The notes: generated by a model not told the origin, from the sequence alone. A stretch of 64,000 bases of DNA from Isoetes taiwanensis (GCA_021234155.1 JAJEKV010000547.1:23141-87140), one strand, 5' to 3'; counted from the stretch's first letter, positions 24,444 to 36,066 are shown. Translations and numbers: made by a program.

Positions 24444-24612
24444 TCAACAGGTTACTACGAGTTTCAACAGGTTTTAAAAAACGTAAACACAAAGCAAGCA
24501 AGGTCCATCCTAGGAACTTGGAGAGAAGCTTCACTCCTAGGAGCCAGTCCATCAACAGGTTACTACGAGTTTCAACAGGTTTTAAAAAACGTAAACACAA
24601 AGCAAGCAAGGT
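24444..24612. repeat. 61-bp direct repeat, 108 bp apart
   Basis: 24444-24504 and 24552-24612 are identical or nearly so (TCAACAGGTTACTACGAGTT and following, ending GCAAGCAAGGT). They lie just upstream of the recombinase gene. A further 24-bp period repeat of AGTCTTAGTCTTAACTGA is at 24872-24920. Confidence 0.92.
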
Positions 24613-24975
24613 TATGCTTTCAAGCATTCCAAGGGTATGCATCAGCATATGAGCAAGACAGAGTATTCTGGAGCAAAGAAACTCTGAAAATTTTCAACAA
24701 CACCAAAGCGACAATAGAAGTACTAGCATAACGTATAATATTTCTTTATGGTTAAAAGATGGGAGTACAGATTATAGCAGATTGCCATGTTTATTGAACT
24801 TGAGAAACTGGTTTCAGCTGCATAGAAGCTTCTGCTATGGCAGAATCTTGTGCTCAGTTTATTATGCTTACAGTCTTAGTCTTAACTGAAGTCTTAGTCT
24901 TAGTCTTAACTGAAGTCTTAGTCACAAGGAGTTGAAACGTGGAGGCAATCTGGCGGAATGGAGGAGGGGACAAAA

Positions 24976-25080
24976 ATGGCGACCAAGTATCCAAAGCTGC
25001 TGCAGAAGTACGATGTGGTGGAACGGATCGGGAAGGGAGGCTATGCAAAGGTGTTCAGGTGCGCGAGGAGGAAGGACGGG
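24976..25080 (+). pseudogene. Protein kinase first-exon fragment
   Basis: An ATG at 24976 opens a 35-codon frame, MATKYPKLLQKYDVVERIGK then GGYAKVFRCARRKDG. The glycine-rich ATP loop (RIGKGGYAKVF) and the following basic strand are those of a CMGC/CDK-like kinase N-terminus. Similarity stops exactly after KDG, where an ALK motif should follow, and is replaced by a duplicated 18-base unit (GCACAACTTATTGAAGCT) and a stop. It looks like a captured or duplicated first exon. It could instead be the start of a gene with its next exon far away, but none is seen downstream. Confidence 0.75.
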
Positions 25081-25083
25081 GCC

Positions 25084-28000
25084 TGCACAACTTATTGAAG
25101 CTGCACAACTTATTGAAGCTGCTTAAAATCATAAGCTCCAGAGACTACCTCAGAGATAAACTCAGAGATAAGCACCAGAGATCCGCTCAGCAACGCCAAA
25201 AGCTCCAAGAACGTCCAAGAACGTCGATCTCACACCACAGATTACTTCCAAAAGATAAAATCGACCGCCAGCAACCTAGAAACTCCAAGAACCTGTAAAA
25301 AGTCATCAAAGATTAAGAAAACTCGCTAAAAACCAAAATGTATGCTCAAATCTTGAAGCGCCAAAGGCATTTTACCAAAATCTTGAAGCGCCAAAGGGAT
25401 TTTAGCGAAAAACATGCTCCTCCGGCAGCATGCAGCCACAGAAAATTGCCGGAGAGAGAGAGAAAGAAAAAATTCGGCCCATTAACAGGTTTTTTTTTCC
25501 ACCTCGCCACGCCACGGTAATGCGAAAAAACACCGGTCCCTTGTGGTCCACGTCGTGAACCCATGGGCACTCGGGGGTTTCGGCAGGTGCCGCTGGCTAA
25601 CGCTTGCGGGCGGGGCTAACGCCCTGGCGGGCCAGCCTCACGGAACCCCTCGCACTCCATGGGTTCCCCTAGCACAAAACGGCATCGCGACTAAAACCGG
25701 CGGCCTAGCCGGAATCCTTCAACGCCGCTACTGGGGGAGAAAGCAGACGCTTCGTCGCCGTAATCGATGCGCGCCGCCTCCCCTCTCCCCAGACGGCGCC
25801 CCTCATTACACACACACCACACCATCGCGGTAAATGTCCGCCTGGCCGACATGTTATACCAAATTTTAAATGGCAAAAAATACAAAAACGCCGTGTAATT
25901 TTTTTTATAACATGTCAAACACACGGATATACCACGGATATGCCCGTGGGTATAACATGTCAGCATCCGATATTTACTGCGCTCCGCCACCACAGGGCAG
26001 GACAGCAATTGGCTCGTGCCTTCCAAATTTGGCTTTCTGCAATTGACCCTTTGCAAAAAAGATCCATGCAAAAAGGGAGTTCCAAACCACCCAAAATACC
26101 TTCCACATGGCAAATTATACCATTTTTTATACAATACCATACGAAAATCATAGTCCTAACCACTGCCTGAAAACCCTCCCCCAACCCAAAACGAAATTAG
26201 CACACTATATCATCAACTACTTTTTCTGTCTCAACATCTTCATCACTATGAAAAACCTCTAGCATGTCCACTGTAGGCCACCTCGGCCGGGCGACAAAAA
26301 TGCTTTATGATTTTTCCTTCCTTTTTCTGCCGCTGGGTTTCTCCACATCCACAAATCTGAGACCCTGATCCTTTTCTTTTCTTCTTGGGCTGCCACAGTG
26401 CGAACCCATCTCCAACATACGCTTTCCTTTACTGCTCGGTTAGCTTTGGGGGCTGCTCCTTCTTCTTCCTTGGAGAAGGTAACTCTGAACTCAATTCTGA
26501 TTCAATCTCCTTTACCACTTCTGCTGAATTAGTTCTCCACAAACCGCCAACAAAATAAGCTGCAATGGCCCATTTTTGAAGCCTGCAAGGCATGCAACAT
26601 GGAAAGGCTGATATATAAACCTGGCGGGAGGTCGCCATTGGAACCTCTCCGGCAACATAGAGAAATCTAGCAATCGAAGCTATGGCGAAACCCTTGGAAT
26701 CAGAGGAGGTGGCTATGGCGCAGAAGGTCTTTCGCTATTGCTCTGCTGGCGCGCCTGTGCAAATTTTACTGCTTTTTTTCTTTTCTCTATTTTTTGCCCG
26801 ATGACGCAGAATCTTTTAGAATATCCAAGCGAATCTTGCCCATAGCAATTACATAAGAAGGATATATGCCTACGACTTTCTCAGCAGCGGTTTTAGGGCC
26901 TCATTCCAGCGTCAACACTGTAAACAAGGTTATTGGGTATGCTACTGTTGGCTACTGCTTTCATCCTCTTGGAATCTTTCATTTCTTTTCCAGAGCATAA
27001 TAGTGATGCACTACAATGTTTTCTGTGATAACTTTAAACTGTAGTCATGCTTTTTCGATTTAAGTTCCTTCTTTACAACTTTCAGGCTCAGCTCTATATT
27101 TCATGTCACAAGAATAGTCTTTACATAGTTGATGTACTGTACTTGGAAATAGATTGATTAAGAAAATTACCCTGTTGGATGTCACAACAAGCAAATGGTG
27201 GTTGTCAATATTCAATCTCCAGGACCCCTATTCTGTCCAATGCTTATCTTATCAATGGTCATCCTGACACTCTTAACAACTGCTCCTCTGCTAATGGTAA
27301 GTTACCATTTAACGCATCTGTGGATATTTTGTACTTCAAAAAAGACGTGTGGATATGGTTATGCATGTCTGGTTAAGCTTTATGTTCATTTGCACATACA
27401 AGGATTTAAAGAGATATATACTTTTCAACATTGTCTGCACATTCGAATAAACTTGCACACCATCATGACATGCAAATGAACCTGCATTGGCATTTGCCTA
27501 TTACGCTCAATTTAGGCATACATTTTACTCGCACCAATTTGACCTTTTATACCATCAGCAATGTTCCCTAATGTCCATTTATATGTTGGATTGCCACATA
27601 AGTTAGCAGTACCGAGAGAGGAGCCATTACCATATTAGCAAAGTACAACCTTTATCAAACTATGTTAACCTGTCAGGAAAGCAGATGCATCATTGCTGAG
27701 CTTATGCCTCATTTACAATTTAATGGACAAGGAACATACTGCATTCTACAAGGCACCTCTGGGTAAAGCTAATATCAAACATGGGCATCCCCATCAAGTA
27801 AAGCCACCGTAAAAATAAGGGCACCCATTTGCAGGAGAAGGGGCAATGACTTGTATCTGGGAGTTTGTTGAATCTCTTCTGCGTACAAGGTTCCAAATGC
27901 CACCAAGTGCTCGAAAGCAATGAGGTGGCATAAATCATTTGACTGACCACTTCCAGATAAAATCACAAATTAAAACAAGTAGCCATCTGTATAGAAAAGA

Positions 28001-28920
28001 AGGTTGTAAATCACAAATTAAAACAAGTAGCCATCTGTATAGAAAAAAAAGGCTGTACTTTATGCACTCTGTTGGAAAGATGACAGCTTCTGTTGGTACA
28101 TAACTTATGTTCTATAACAGTGCCGACCATTTGGGCATAAAAGGTGTACTTTTATGTAACTCAAACTCACCTAATAAAAGGAACCTGAGTAGAAAGGCAT
28201 TGACCAGTTTTTTGTGTCTTCTCAAGAACTAGTTCATTATACCTGAAATGTGTAGATTTACAACATATGAGTGTGGAATACGGGGGTCTCATGTGCACTG
28301 CATAACCAAGAACCAGGAGGTGGAGAACAAGCTTCTTACACACAACACTGTACAAGCGTCATCTTTCAGGCCTTAGACAAAACAATGCCGTTGCCAGACA
28401 CGGAAAGACCATGAACATAACACTTAATAAGGCATAAATAGATAATCTTCAATCTTAGAAGCATCTACAAGCGTGGTAGGAAGCTCCGCAAGAGATGTCT
28501 GCATTTCTCATAAAATGCTTCAACATGGCTCAGATCTGCATTCAGAACATGAGCATTACAAATTTTCCTAACTTGTCATCACGATGTAGTGAGAAAGAAA
28601 CGTTATTGGTTTTTTTCGTAATTTTAGCCTATGAACATATTTGAGCATTTATGCCTTTCGTTATAATGGGTTTGGTATGGATGCCTGGACAAGGAAGTTC
28701 CTTGGAGTTTTAGCATGCGCAATGTTGCAGTGATAGGGTGGCCAGTATTCAGCTTTAGTTGCAAGGAAAATGATGATTTAGATAGTCTATGAGTTGGTGC
28801 TACATTATGCTCATGCTTAAATGTAATGTAAACTTGACATTTGAATACACTCTGCATTCATATCTTGGAGCTGTGGCTTATTATATTCTATAATACTATT
28901 TGTGATGACCATCATACCAT
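25084..28920. other. Mostly unassigned; local tandem repeats and a GC-rich patch
   Basis: Contains many short tandem duplications: 18 bp at about 25083-25120, about 31 bp at 25350-25410, and 48 bp at 27960-28007 and 28008-28055. A GC-rich block lies at 25540-25830. The minus frame at 26638-26429 (AIAAYFVGGLWRTNSAEVVK, basic tail) and a plus frame opening at 26681 could be gene remnants but show no family motif. No host gene can be supported. Confidence 0.45.
27960..28055. repeat. Two 48-bp tandem copies
   Basis: AAATCACAAATTAAAACAAG and following occurs at 27960-28007 and 28008-28055 with two differences. Confidence 0.93.
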
Positions 28921-28921
28921 C

Positions 28922-30616
28922 TTAAGGCACTTTATCCTCATCTTCACTTCCCACACAGAGGTGGCAAGTAAGCAGAGCAAAAGGATCTACCTTTTGCTTA
29001 ATTCTCAGAAGCCTGGCATAGTTGGATCCAAAAAAGCTTTCCTGCCAGTTGGGCTCAATGTAATCTGCCTCATTCAAGTAGGCTCCAGATTCAGGTACCA
29101 AATTCCTTAATGGAGCATTGATGTTACTAAGTTTCTCAATGTAACTTCTTCTCTGCACGCTGCTAGAATTCTGAGCGAATCTAGAAACAAAGGTAAGTGA
29201 CCACAATGCCTTTCGCCATGAAGGATTTACAGCATTATTTCTATAAACTGATACATTGCCTCCTGCTACCAGAGCGCCATAGATATTGACAACAAAATTT
29301 GTCTCATTCCTTAGGCCATTCATGATGATCTGAGTGAGAGTTCTAGGCTTCTGTTCTATCACAGTTTGAGGTATTAATCTAGATGCAAGAATCATATTTG
29401 AACCTACGACCGAATCATAAATATATAAGGAATATGCTTCAAAGGGCGAATACGTGCTGAACGATTTGTTAGTGATATTAAGCTGGGGATGTGAAGTAAT
29501 GTAGTCCAGGAGAGGAGCTAGGGATGCTTGAGCAGAAGATAAGTTCTTGTTGGGTACAATGTAATAGAAAGTGAAGGAAGTAAAAGTAACTGTAAAGAAA
29601 CCAGACCAACCAAAATCTGCTAATTGGGGAGTGAGGGAGGTAGACTGGTAAAGAAGATTTTGGATATGAGAAGAATTATTAGAAGTGATTGTGTAGGAAG
29701 CACCAATAACATTTTGGAATGAAGGAAATGTTCTGAATGTGACAGAAATGACTATACCAAAGGTACCTCCTCCGCCGCCGCGGAGCGCCCAAAAGAGCTC
29801 CTGATTCTGGCACTGGTTGACAATTTGAAGCTTTCCATCTGGGGTGGCAATAGTAAACTGCAAAGCATTATCTGCAGCAAGGCCAAAAAATCTGGAGAGA
29901 ACGCCATGCCCTCCACCTTGAACATACCCTCCAGCAACTCCAACTGAAGCTTGAAATGCCCCAACAACAAGGACACTGTTCTCCTGTGCAACCTTATATA
30001 AATCTCTCCATTGAACCCCTGCTTCTGCTGTTAGGGCTGCTTCTTCCTCTTTTCCACTGCATCCATCTGCCACAAAAGACCCTTCAAATTTTATCTTCTT
30101 CATATGGTGCAGCCATATGATTAGAGACCCCGGCGCGGTGCTTCTTCCCAGAAAATCATGCCCTGTATTCTTCACAACAAGCCTTATGTTGTGGCGCGCA
30201 GCAAATTTGAAGCTCTTTTGGACGTCCTGCGCTTGTGTAACGTTTACAGCATAGGTTGGAACAGCTCCTTGGTAGCAGGGTATGTTTGGATCGCTGTTAA
30301 TAGGACAGGTCTGGTCTTGGAAGGCCTCCCAGTGTGGAGACTGCATAGCGCCCACCTGATCAGCTCTCCAGAAGGCATTGGACCAGTTAGCAGTGGCGAT
30401 TTGGCAAAGATTATGATCATAGTTGGGATAGTGGCAGTAAAATGCAGATGGGTGGGCTGGAAGGAGCTTGCCATGCAATGAATTGTTGAACTCTGTCCAG
30501 ATCTGCTGCTTGGGCCAGCATCCTTGCTCTGGTTTGCACCAGGATCTAGCATTAGCATGCTGCAGCCAAGGCTGGAATATGACCCATCCTAGGAGAAGAA
30601 AGTGAAGCCAAGCCAT
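28922..30616 (-). CDS. Secreted FAD-linked oxidoreductase, fungal isoamyl-alcohol-oxidase-like
   Basis: An intact 564-codon frame without introns, the best-preserved protein gene in the window. Residues 1-23 form a signal peptide (MAWLHFLLLGWVIFQPWLQH, cleavage near NARS), so the product is probably secreted or apoplastic. The FAD-binding domain (PCMH/VAO type) starts near residue 115 with PCYQGAVPTYAVNVTQAQDV. His153 in VKNTGHDFLGRS is the expected covalent flavin attachment site. A second attachment Cys, seen in plant berberine-bridge enzymes, is missing (FQASVGVAGGYVQGGGHG). The C-terminus carries the BBE-type closing motif (EADYIEPNWQESFFGSNYARL, then CHLCVGSEDE). The overall wording resembles fungal oxidases more than seed-plant BBE-like proteins. 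Its substrate is unknown; the family oxidises alcohols, sugars or secondary metabolites using oxygen. Many N-glycosylation sites fit secretion. A weak TATA-like GATAAATAG lies about 180 bases upstream (near 30796). Confidence 0.93.
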   Translation of the reverse strand: MAWLHFLLLGWVIFQPWLQHANARSWCKPEQGCWPKQQIWTEFNNSLHGKLLPAHPSAFYCHYPNYDHNLCQIATANWSNAFWRADQVGAMQSPHWEAFQDQTCPINSDPNIPCYQGAVPTYAVNVTQAQDVQKSFKFAARHNIRLVVKNTGHDFLGRSTAPGSLIIWLHHMKKIKFEGSFVADGCSGKEEEAALTAEAGVQWRDLYKVAQENSVLVVGAFQASVGVAGGYVQGGGHGVLSRFFGLAADNALQFTIATPDGKLQIVNQCQNQELFWALRGGGGGTFGIVISVTFRTFPSFQNVIGASYTITSNNSSHIQNLLYQSTSLTPQLADFGWSGFFTVTFTSFTFYYIVPNKNLSSAQASLAPLLDYITSHPQLNITNKSFSTYSPFEAYSLYIYDSVVGSNMILASRLIPQTVIEQKPRTLTQIIMNGLRNETNFVVNIYGALVAGGNVSVYRNNAVNPSWRKALWSLTFVSRFAQNSSSVQRRSYIEKLSNINAPLRNLVPESGAYLNEADYIEPNWQESFFGSNYARLLRIKQKVDPFALLTCHLCVGSEDEDKVP

Positions 30617-32650
30617 GCTTTAGCACTTGTGGCACTTGGGCAAGTTGCCATTTTATTGCAATTGAATTGGAAGCAACTTGCTTCTTCTCAAGTAGTTTCT
30701 TCAGTATTTTTTCTTCCCTTGTCATCAATTGAATTCAAAGGTGTCACCTGCATGCATCTTGTTGAGAATGCCCATTATATTCATTCAATGTTTGCACTAT
30801 TTATCGCTTAAAGAAACTTGTTCTCCGAGTTGTGTGTCAATAGGATGCTGAAAATAGAGTTAACGTGTCTTTTGTTATTCTACGGGATGGAATCACCAAC
30901 CATTGGAATTGCACCACATCAACCTGACAAGGGTAACTCTATTTTCACCTAGGCAGGCAGTAGGCATGTCAATTCACCAGTCCTTATCTTTTTATATACA
31001 AGAAATTTATCGCGGCGGCCAAGGCCGCCGCGAACATTTCTCTTTGTCAAATTTGTGCGAGTTCAAAATAATGTGAACGTCAAGCTTGGTCTCAATTCAA
31101 GTCTTCTAAAACTTGAACTCAGTATCAACTATAAATATGAAGGATTTTCCAAAAAATTTAGAAGCTTGGTGGCAAAGGGAACTAGTGTCTGGCTTTACCC
31201 AGTGCATTGACCATCAGTGTGAAGGCTCACAATCAAAAGAGCCTCAATCCTTTATTACATATGCACAGAAGCACCTATAAATAGGCCATTTGACTGGATA
31301 GGTCAACAGTGTTGAAGGTCATAAATGAGTAAAAAATGTAAGGTTATTAATGTTAAGATACTATGTAAGGAACAAAAAAAAAATAAAAATCATAGGGAAC
31401 AAAGCAAACGCATGTGGAGTGTAAACATCCAGGTGGATTTGAAAGTTCACGGTAAGTGCAAAAATAACATTGGCCAAAAAATGTCCAAACCAAGATATAC
31501 GTGCTCTTTTATAGTTGGCATGGATAAGTGAGCATGAATAATTGAAGTGGCAAAGGGATTCGAAGATGCACCCACACGTGAGAAATAAAAATATTAATAT
31601 TCCATGGCCTCTTAAAAAAAGAAAATAGTAACACATCAATTGAAGACCAATGTGCAAGAAACTTGCTGGCCTGTTTTTGTTGGCTCTCTTAGTCATGCTT
31701 CAATTTGTTAGATATTAATTTTTGTTTGACATTCTATTTTTCAATGGTAGTTCTTTTTTCTAAGATTTGTATTTGTTGCAATGCTCGGCATGCTTTATAT
31801 TTTCAGGGAGAGACAAATAAGAACATGACTTTAACATTTAAGTGGACAAAGGTAACATTTCATTACAATACAAAAAAGAACCCATTGAATCTCAACAGGT
31901 CGGGAGGACAAACCTGTACCTTGTACCTGTCACTGCGGAGTTGGCTCTTCCAGTTCTGGTGGAGCCTGTTTCTTGAGCCAGGATTTTGTAAATTCTTCTT
32001 TGCATGGAGCATCAGATTTGTCCTGGATTTTTCCTTCTCCTTTTCGCAGGTTTGTCACCCACTTTCTTTCGCAAGTTTATCAATATTAGTCCCGCATATA
32101 CATCCTGTAATTCGATGCGGTCGATTCGAAATCCAGGTAAGGTATTCCAAAATATGCATCTACTATCATTGTAGATCCTTTTTGTTACCTTTCAAGAGAT
32201 CTTCCTATAAATAGAAAGCCTTGAAGAGGCATCTAGAATACCGCTCTATAGTAGCGATTAAATGATGGTGCAGTTGATGCTTCACAAGATTCCACGCATT
32301 CCTTCACAACATTCAAAACATAGCAAGATGTATTAGATAATTTCCGGACGGAAGGAATTCGCCCGGAAACTTTTTAGGGCGGCGCCGCCCAGGCGGGCGA
32401 CGGCTGGCGGAGTCGCGAAGTCGCCGCCGGCACTGGGCGGGGTTCGGCCTCGTGAAAAAATTTTAGCCGGAAAAACCGAATTAACAACGTACGCACTGGG
32501 GAATTACGTCTGAATTTATTTTCGGCGGGGCCATTTTTTTTCAGGCGATGGGTCGCGGGCTTTCTATGCATTTGGGGCTTTTCTGCATTTGGGCGATGGC
32601 GGATGATGCTATGGCAGAGGCAGAGGCAAGAGCAAGAACGGCTACGGCAG
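30617..32650. other. No gene recognised
   Basis: Upstream flank of the oxidase gene, then AT-rich DNA. The 169-codon plus frame at 31705-32214 is Phe/Ser-rich, overlaps antisense frames and shows no motif. A GC-rich block is at 32370-32450. Confidence 0.45.
31011..31032. repeat. Perfect 10-bp-arm palindrome
   Basis: CGCGGCGGCC-AA-GGCCGCCGCG, very GC-rich within AT-rich surroundings. It directly follows a 20-mer (30993-31012) that also occurs at 14079-14098. Confidence 0.95.
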
Positions 32651-32930
32651 AGGCAGAGGGAGCAAGAACGGCTATGGCAGAGTTGGGTCTTCAAAAATCG
32701 TCTACATAAACTGGCTATGGCAGAGTTGGGTCTTCAAAAATCGTCTCCATAAACCGGCTATGGCAGAGGGATCAAGAACACAAACCCACATGAGCATTCA
32801 ATCGCAAGCCAAAAACGGCAGTTTTAAGCTCGATCTGCCCAGCGGCTATGGCAGCCGGCTATGGAGGTCCTGCCCAGCGGCTATGGCAGCCGGCTATGGA
32901 GGTCCTGCCCAGAAAAGAAAACCAGCCTAT
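32600..32930. repeat. GGCTATGGC-rich tandem repeats
   Basis: Two 43-bp units at 32670-32712 and 32713-32755 start GGCTATGGCAGAGTTGGGTC. Two exact 35-bp units at 32836-32870 and 32871-32905 contain AGCGGCTATGGCAGCCGGCT. The GGCTATGGC core recurs around 26680-26720 and, inverted, at 49250-49310. Confidence 0.9.
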
Positions 32931-33274
32931 GGCGGCGCCGCCATACACAGGCGGAGGAAGAAATACGTCTCATATTATTGACAGAATTTTACATTACGTG
33001 AACCAAGGAAAAAGACGTGCATTTCTGCCTACCGCATATACTTTGCATCCAGACAAAGTTCAAATGTTGCTACTTGCTCTTAGAGGAAACCAAGAAGCAA
33101 ATGGAAAGTACTAAATAAACCTTATCTCAATGTTGTAGTTAGTTTGGTGGGAAGAAGAATTTTCTATCAATATACTTCCCATGTCAGAAGCTCATTTCAA
33201 TCCATTGTGCTCCAATTGCAAACCTGCATGTCCTCTACAGGTTGAAAAGCTCTGCTCTCTAGCTTCTCATTATG

Positions 33275-34400
33275 CCATGTTTTTAAGCCATGCTAAGCAT
33301 TTGGAAAATGTATACCTAGCGCCATTTTGTACACCCTCTAATGATCTTTCTGATATATGTTCTTGCACAGAGAATAGAGCTTTATTCTAGGAATTATGGC
33401 CATATTTCTACTCTTCTACTTGACTGTAAAACTGTGGCAGCAAAGACAATCCCTGATCATATTTCTACTCTTCTACTTGACTGTAAAATTGTGGCAGCAA
33501 AGGCAATCCCTGATTTGGCAATGTTTTTGACACATTTATGCTAGGAATTCGAAGAATGGATGCCTAGCATCAATTGTAGACCTTCCAGCGACCTTTCTGA
33601 CAGATGTTCTTGCGCAGAAAACAAAGCTTTGTTTTGGAAGTTATGGCCATGTTTCTAGATGACTATAAAATTCTGGCTGCAAACATATTACTTGATGGGA
33701 CTTACTTTTGGGACTTGACGGATGATAATATGAACATGTAAACTAGAATATGTTTCAACTTATATCCACTTATGATTTGCACGGCACTAAATGCCAGATG
33801 GCCTACCTTAATAGCAGCTCCATAGATGCTTCGCTTTTAAAGTTTCTCATTATGCTTCTAAATGCCATGTTTTGGCCCATTTATGCTAAGCATTTGGAAA
33901 ATATTCACCTAGCATCATTTCTGGACCTTCCAATGATCTTTCCGATACCTGTTCTTGCACAGAGAATAGAACTTTCTTTTTAGGAGGTATGGCAATATTT
34001 CTACCCGTGCGGCAACAAAGATGATGTCTGATTTGGCACTGTTTTGGCCCATTTATGCTAGGAATTTGGGAAATGGACGCCTAGCATCAATTATAGAACT
34101 TCCAAAGAACTTTCCAAAGGACGTTCTTGCACAAAAACAAAGCTTAGTTATAAGAGTTATGGCAATATTTCTACTCGCCTGTAAAACTGTGGCAGCAAGG
34201 ACATTCCCTGATTTAGCAATGTTTTTGCACATTTGTGCTAGGAATTAAGAGAATGGACGCCTAGCATCAATTGTAGATCTTCCAGCGACCTTTTCAACGG
34301 ATGTTCTTGCCCAGGAAACAAAGCTTTGTTTTAGGAGTTATGGCCATGTTTCTAGATGACTATAAAATTGTGGCAGCAAGCATATTACTTGATGGGGTGT
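33275..34400. repeat. Degenerate tandem array, about five ~175-bp units
   Basis: The anchor GTTCTTGC followed by a CAG-like triplet recurs at 33359, 33606, 33951, 34123 and 34303. Around it are shared blocks: TTTATGCTAGGAATT, GCCTAGCATCAATTGTAGA, AACAAAGCTTTGTTTTAGGA and GACTGTAAAACTGTGGCAGC. The two clean intervals are 172 and 180 bp; the longer ones contain extra insertions. Unit one has an internal 57-bp duplication (33401-33457, 33458-33514). The units carry no conserved reading frame and look like a small decayed satellite. Confidence 0.85.
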
Positions 34401-35970
34401 AAACCAAGTGCTGGATGGTCTACGAAAAAATTGGAACTTATCACTTTTAGTGCAGTAAAGCAAGAACTCCAAGACAAAAGCTTCAATTCAAGCTCAAGTC
34501 TTCCGCAGAGTCAATATATGCACATAGATAATTGGTCAATAACTAATTCATCCAACTCAAGTCCAGGTCAAATAGATGAAAATGGCTTACCTTTTACAGT
34601 CACATGAACCTTGGCTGCATCCAGATTTCATCCATTCACCCAGATTTCATCCATTCACGCTAATTCAGCATTAAGGACAATTGCCCATTAACGGCAAGCA
34701 AACCCACAAGCTTCTCCTGGGCCATGAAATTTTTTCTGAATTTGTGCTCACTTATGGTTCCAAATTAGATAGACACGGCATGCACTAAGAACCTTATGGT
34801 AATCCACACGAGGATAATTTTAGAATTTTTCTCACCATGAGATGTAAAGAAACATTAGCAGCAAATCATCTAGCCACTAGCAGAATAAGAATGCCAATAA
34901 ATCATCACCATCAGAGCTTCAATCTAGGAGATACGTTCTGTGCTAATTTATCAAGAATATGATAGCAAACTAGTGTAATATCTGGCATTCTCATCATCCA
35001 AATTTAGATGGTCTGGAGGTTCTTCACTAGTATCTTTCACCTGATACGTGCAACAAGACATACATACATGGCCATTCTAACATGAGGGAAGGATATATAG
35101 GCCTTAAATTAGCGGGACTGTCTAAAACTAGTTCAGGAAGTAATTTGAGTTCATACCAATGTTCCTGTTCAGATGTAGCAGATGACAAAGAACACCTGCA
35201 AAAGACTGCCGGATTTGCCATCGCCATAGCCAAGAGAGCTTCCCATGGAAAAACATGCACGCCAAGGCCGATCATGGCAAATCGAAGGCAGAGTATGAGC
35301 ATTGCCATGAGAAAACCTGAGCGCCAAGGCATAACTGGGCCGGTCTGCCACCAACACCGAGCTCTGTAAATCGAGCCTTAGTTGCTGAATTCGGCCTTGC
35401 CTCCAGATTCGGACCAAGCCATGCTACCTGCTGTTCCCAAAGATAGGCTTGTTCTAGCCTGGAGCCAAAGATCCAAAACCCCAATGTCAATCCGACCTCT
35501 GGAGTAATCGATTCGTGTAATTCAAAACCTTGCTCTCCAAAGTCCGGCACCTATCTTTAGAGGGCAAATCGAAGAGCCGGATTGCTTGCAGAGCAAGAGA
35601 AAGGGGCGTCACTTTCCATTCCTTTTCTTTTTTCATTTATTCTATTTTTAAAGATACGTGTCGCCCCCAATTTTTTTGCTGGGGAAAAAATATTAGCATC
35701 AAACAGAAATGGCATCTGCATTATATATGTTAAGAATAGGGTGTAATTCAAGTTGGTTGCACTATGTTTGATAGATCGCGTTTATACTTTTGTAATGCAT
35801 TTACTTTTGTTTGTGAAGGAGCTTACATTGTTTGGGTTGATGTATTCATGGGGCTCTCTAGCTCGTTACATTTCTCGTTGCTTTTCTCGTACTCAATTGT
35901 TATGTCGTGGTGGTTGTAGTAAAGGATGTTGTGTTGAGACGACATCTCCTGATTTCGTCATTAGTCACTA
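34401..35970. other. No gene recognised
   Basis: Short frames on both strands only. The plus frame at 35082-35369 and minus frames across it are antisense to each other and carry no motif. Confidence 0.45.
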
Positions 35971-35971
35971 C

Positions 35972-36066
35972 TTTTTGGGTTGCCCCTAGAGGGGCAATCC
36001 CTTGCTCATGTGGGTTTTTGGCATATTTCTGGTATATGCCAGCATATGCCTAGAATATGCCAAAAA
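35972..36066. repeat. Two adjacent palindromes, first inverted to 13931-13957
   Basis: 35972-35997 includes TTGCCCCTAGAGGGGCAA and is the inverted partner of 13931-13957. Immediately after it, 36015-36066 is a near-palindrome with no spacer (TTTTTGGCATATTTCTGGTA and following; 21 of 26 arm positions pair), rich in GCATAT/ATATGC. Confidence 0.82.

Noticed and set aside
26681-26760. Plus-strand ATG frame MAKPLESEEVAMAQKVFRYC
   Set aside because: Looks like a possible first exon but ends in a T-rich stretch with no continuation that I can support.
31705-32214. 169-codon plus-strand frame
   Set aside because: Phe/Ser-rich with no conserved motif and antisense overlap; likely chance.
35040-35400. 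Overlapping frames on both strands suggesting a gene
   Set aside because: Frames are mutually antisense and none shows a family motif.
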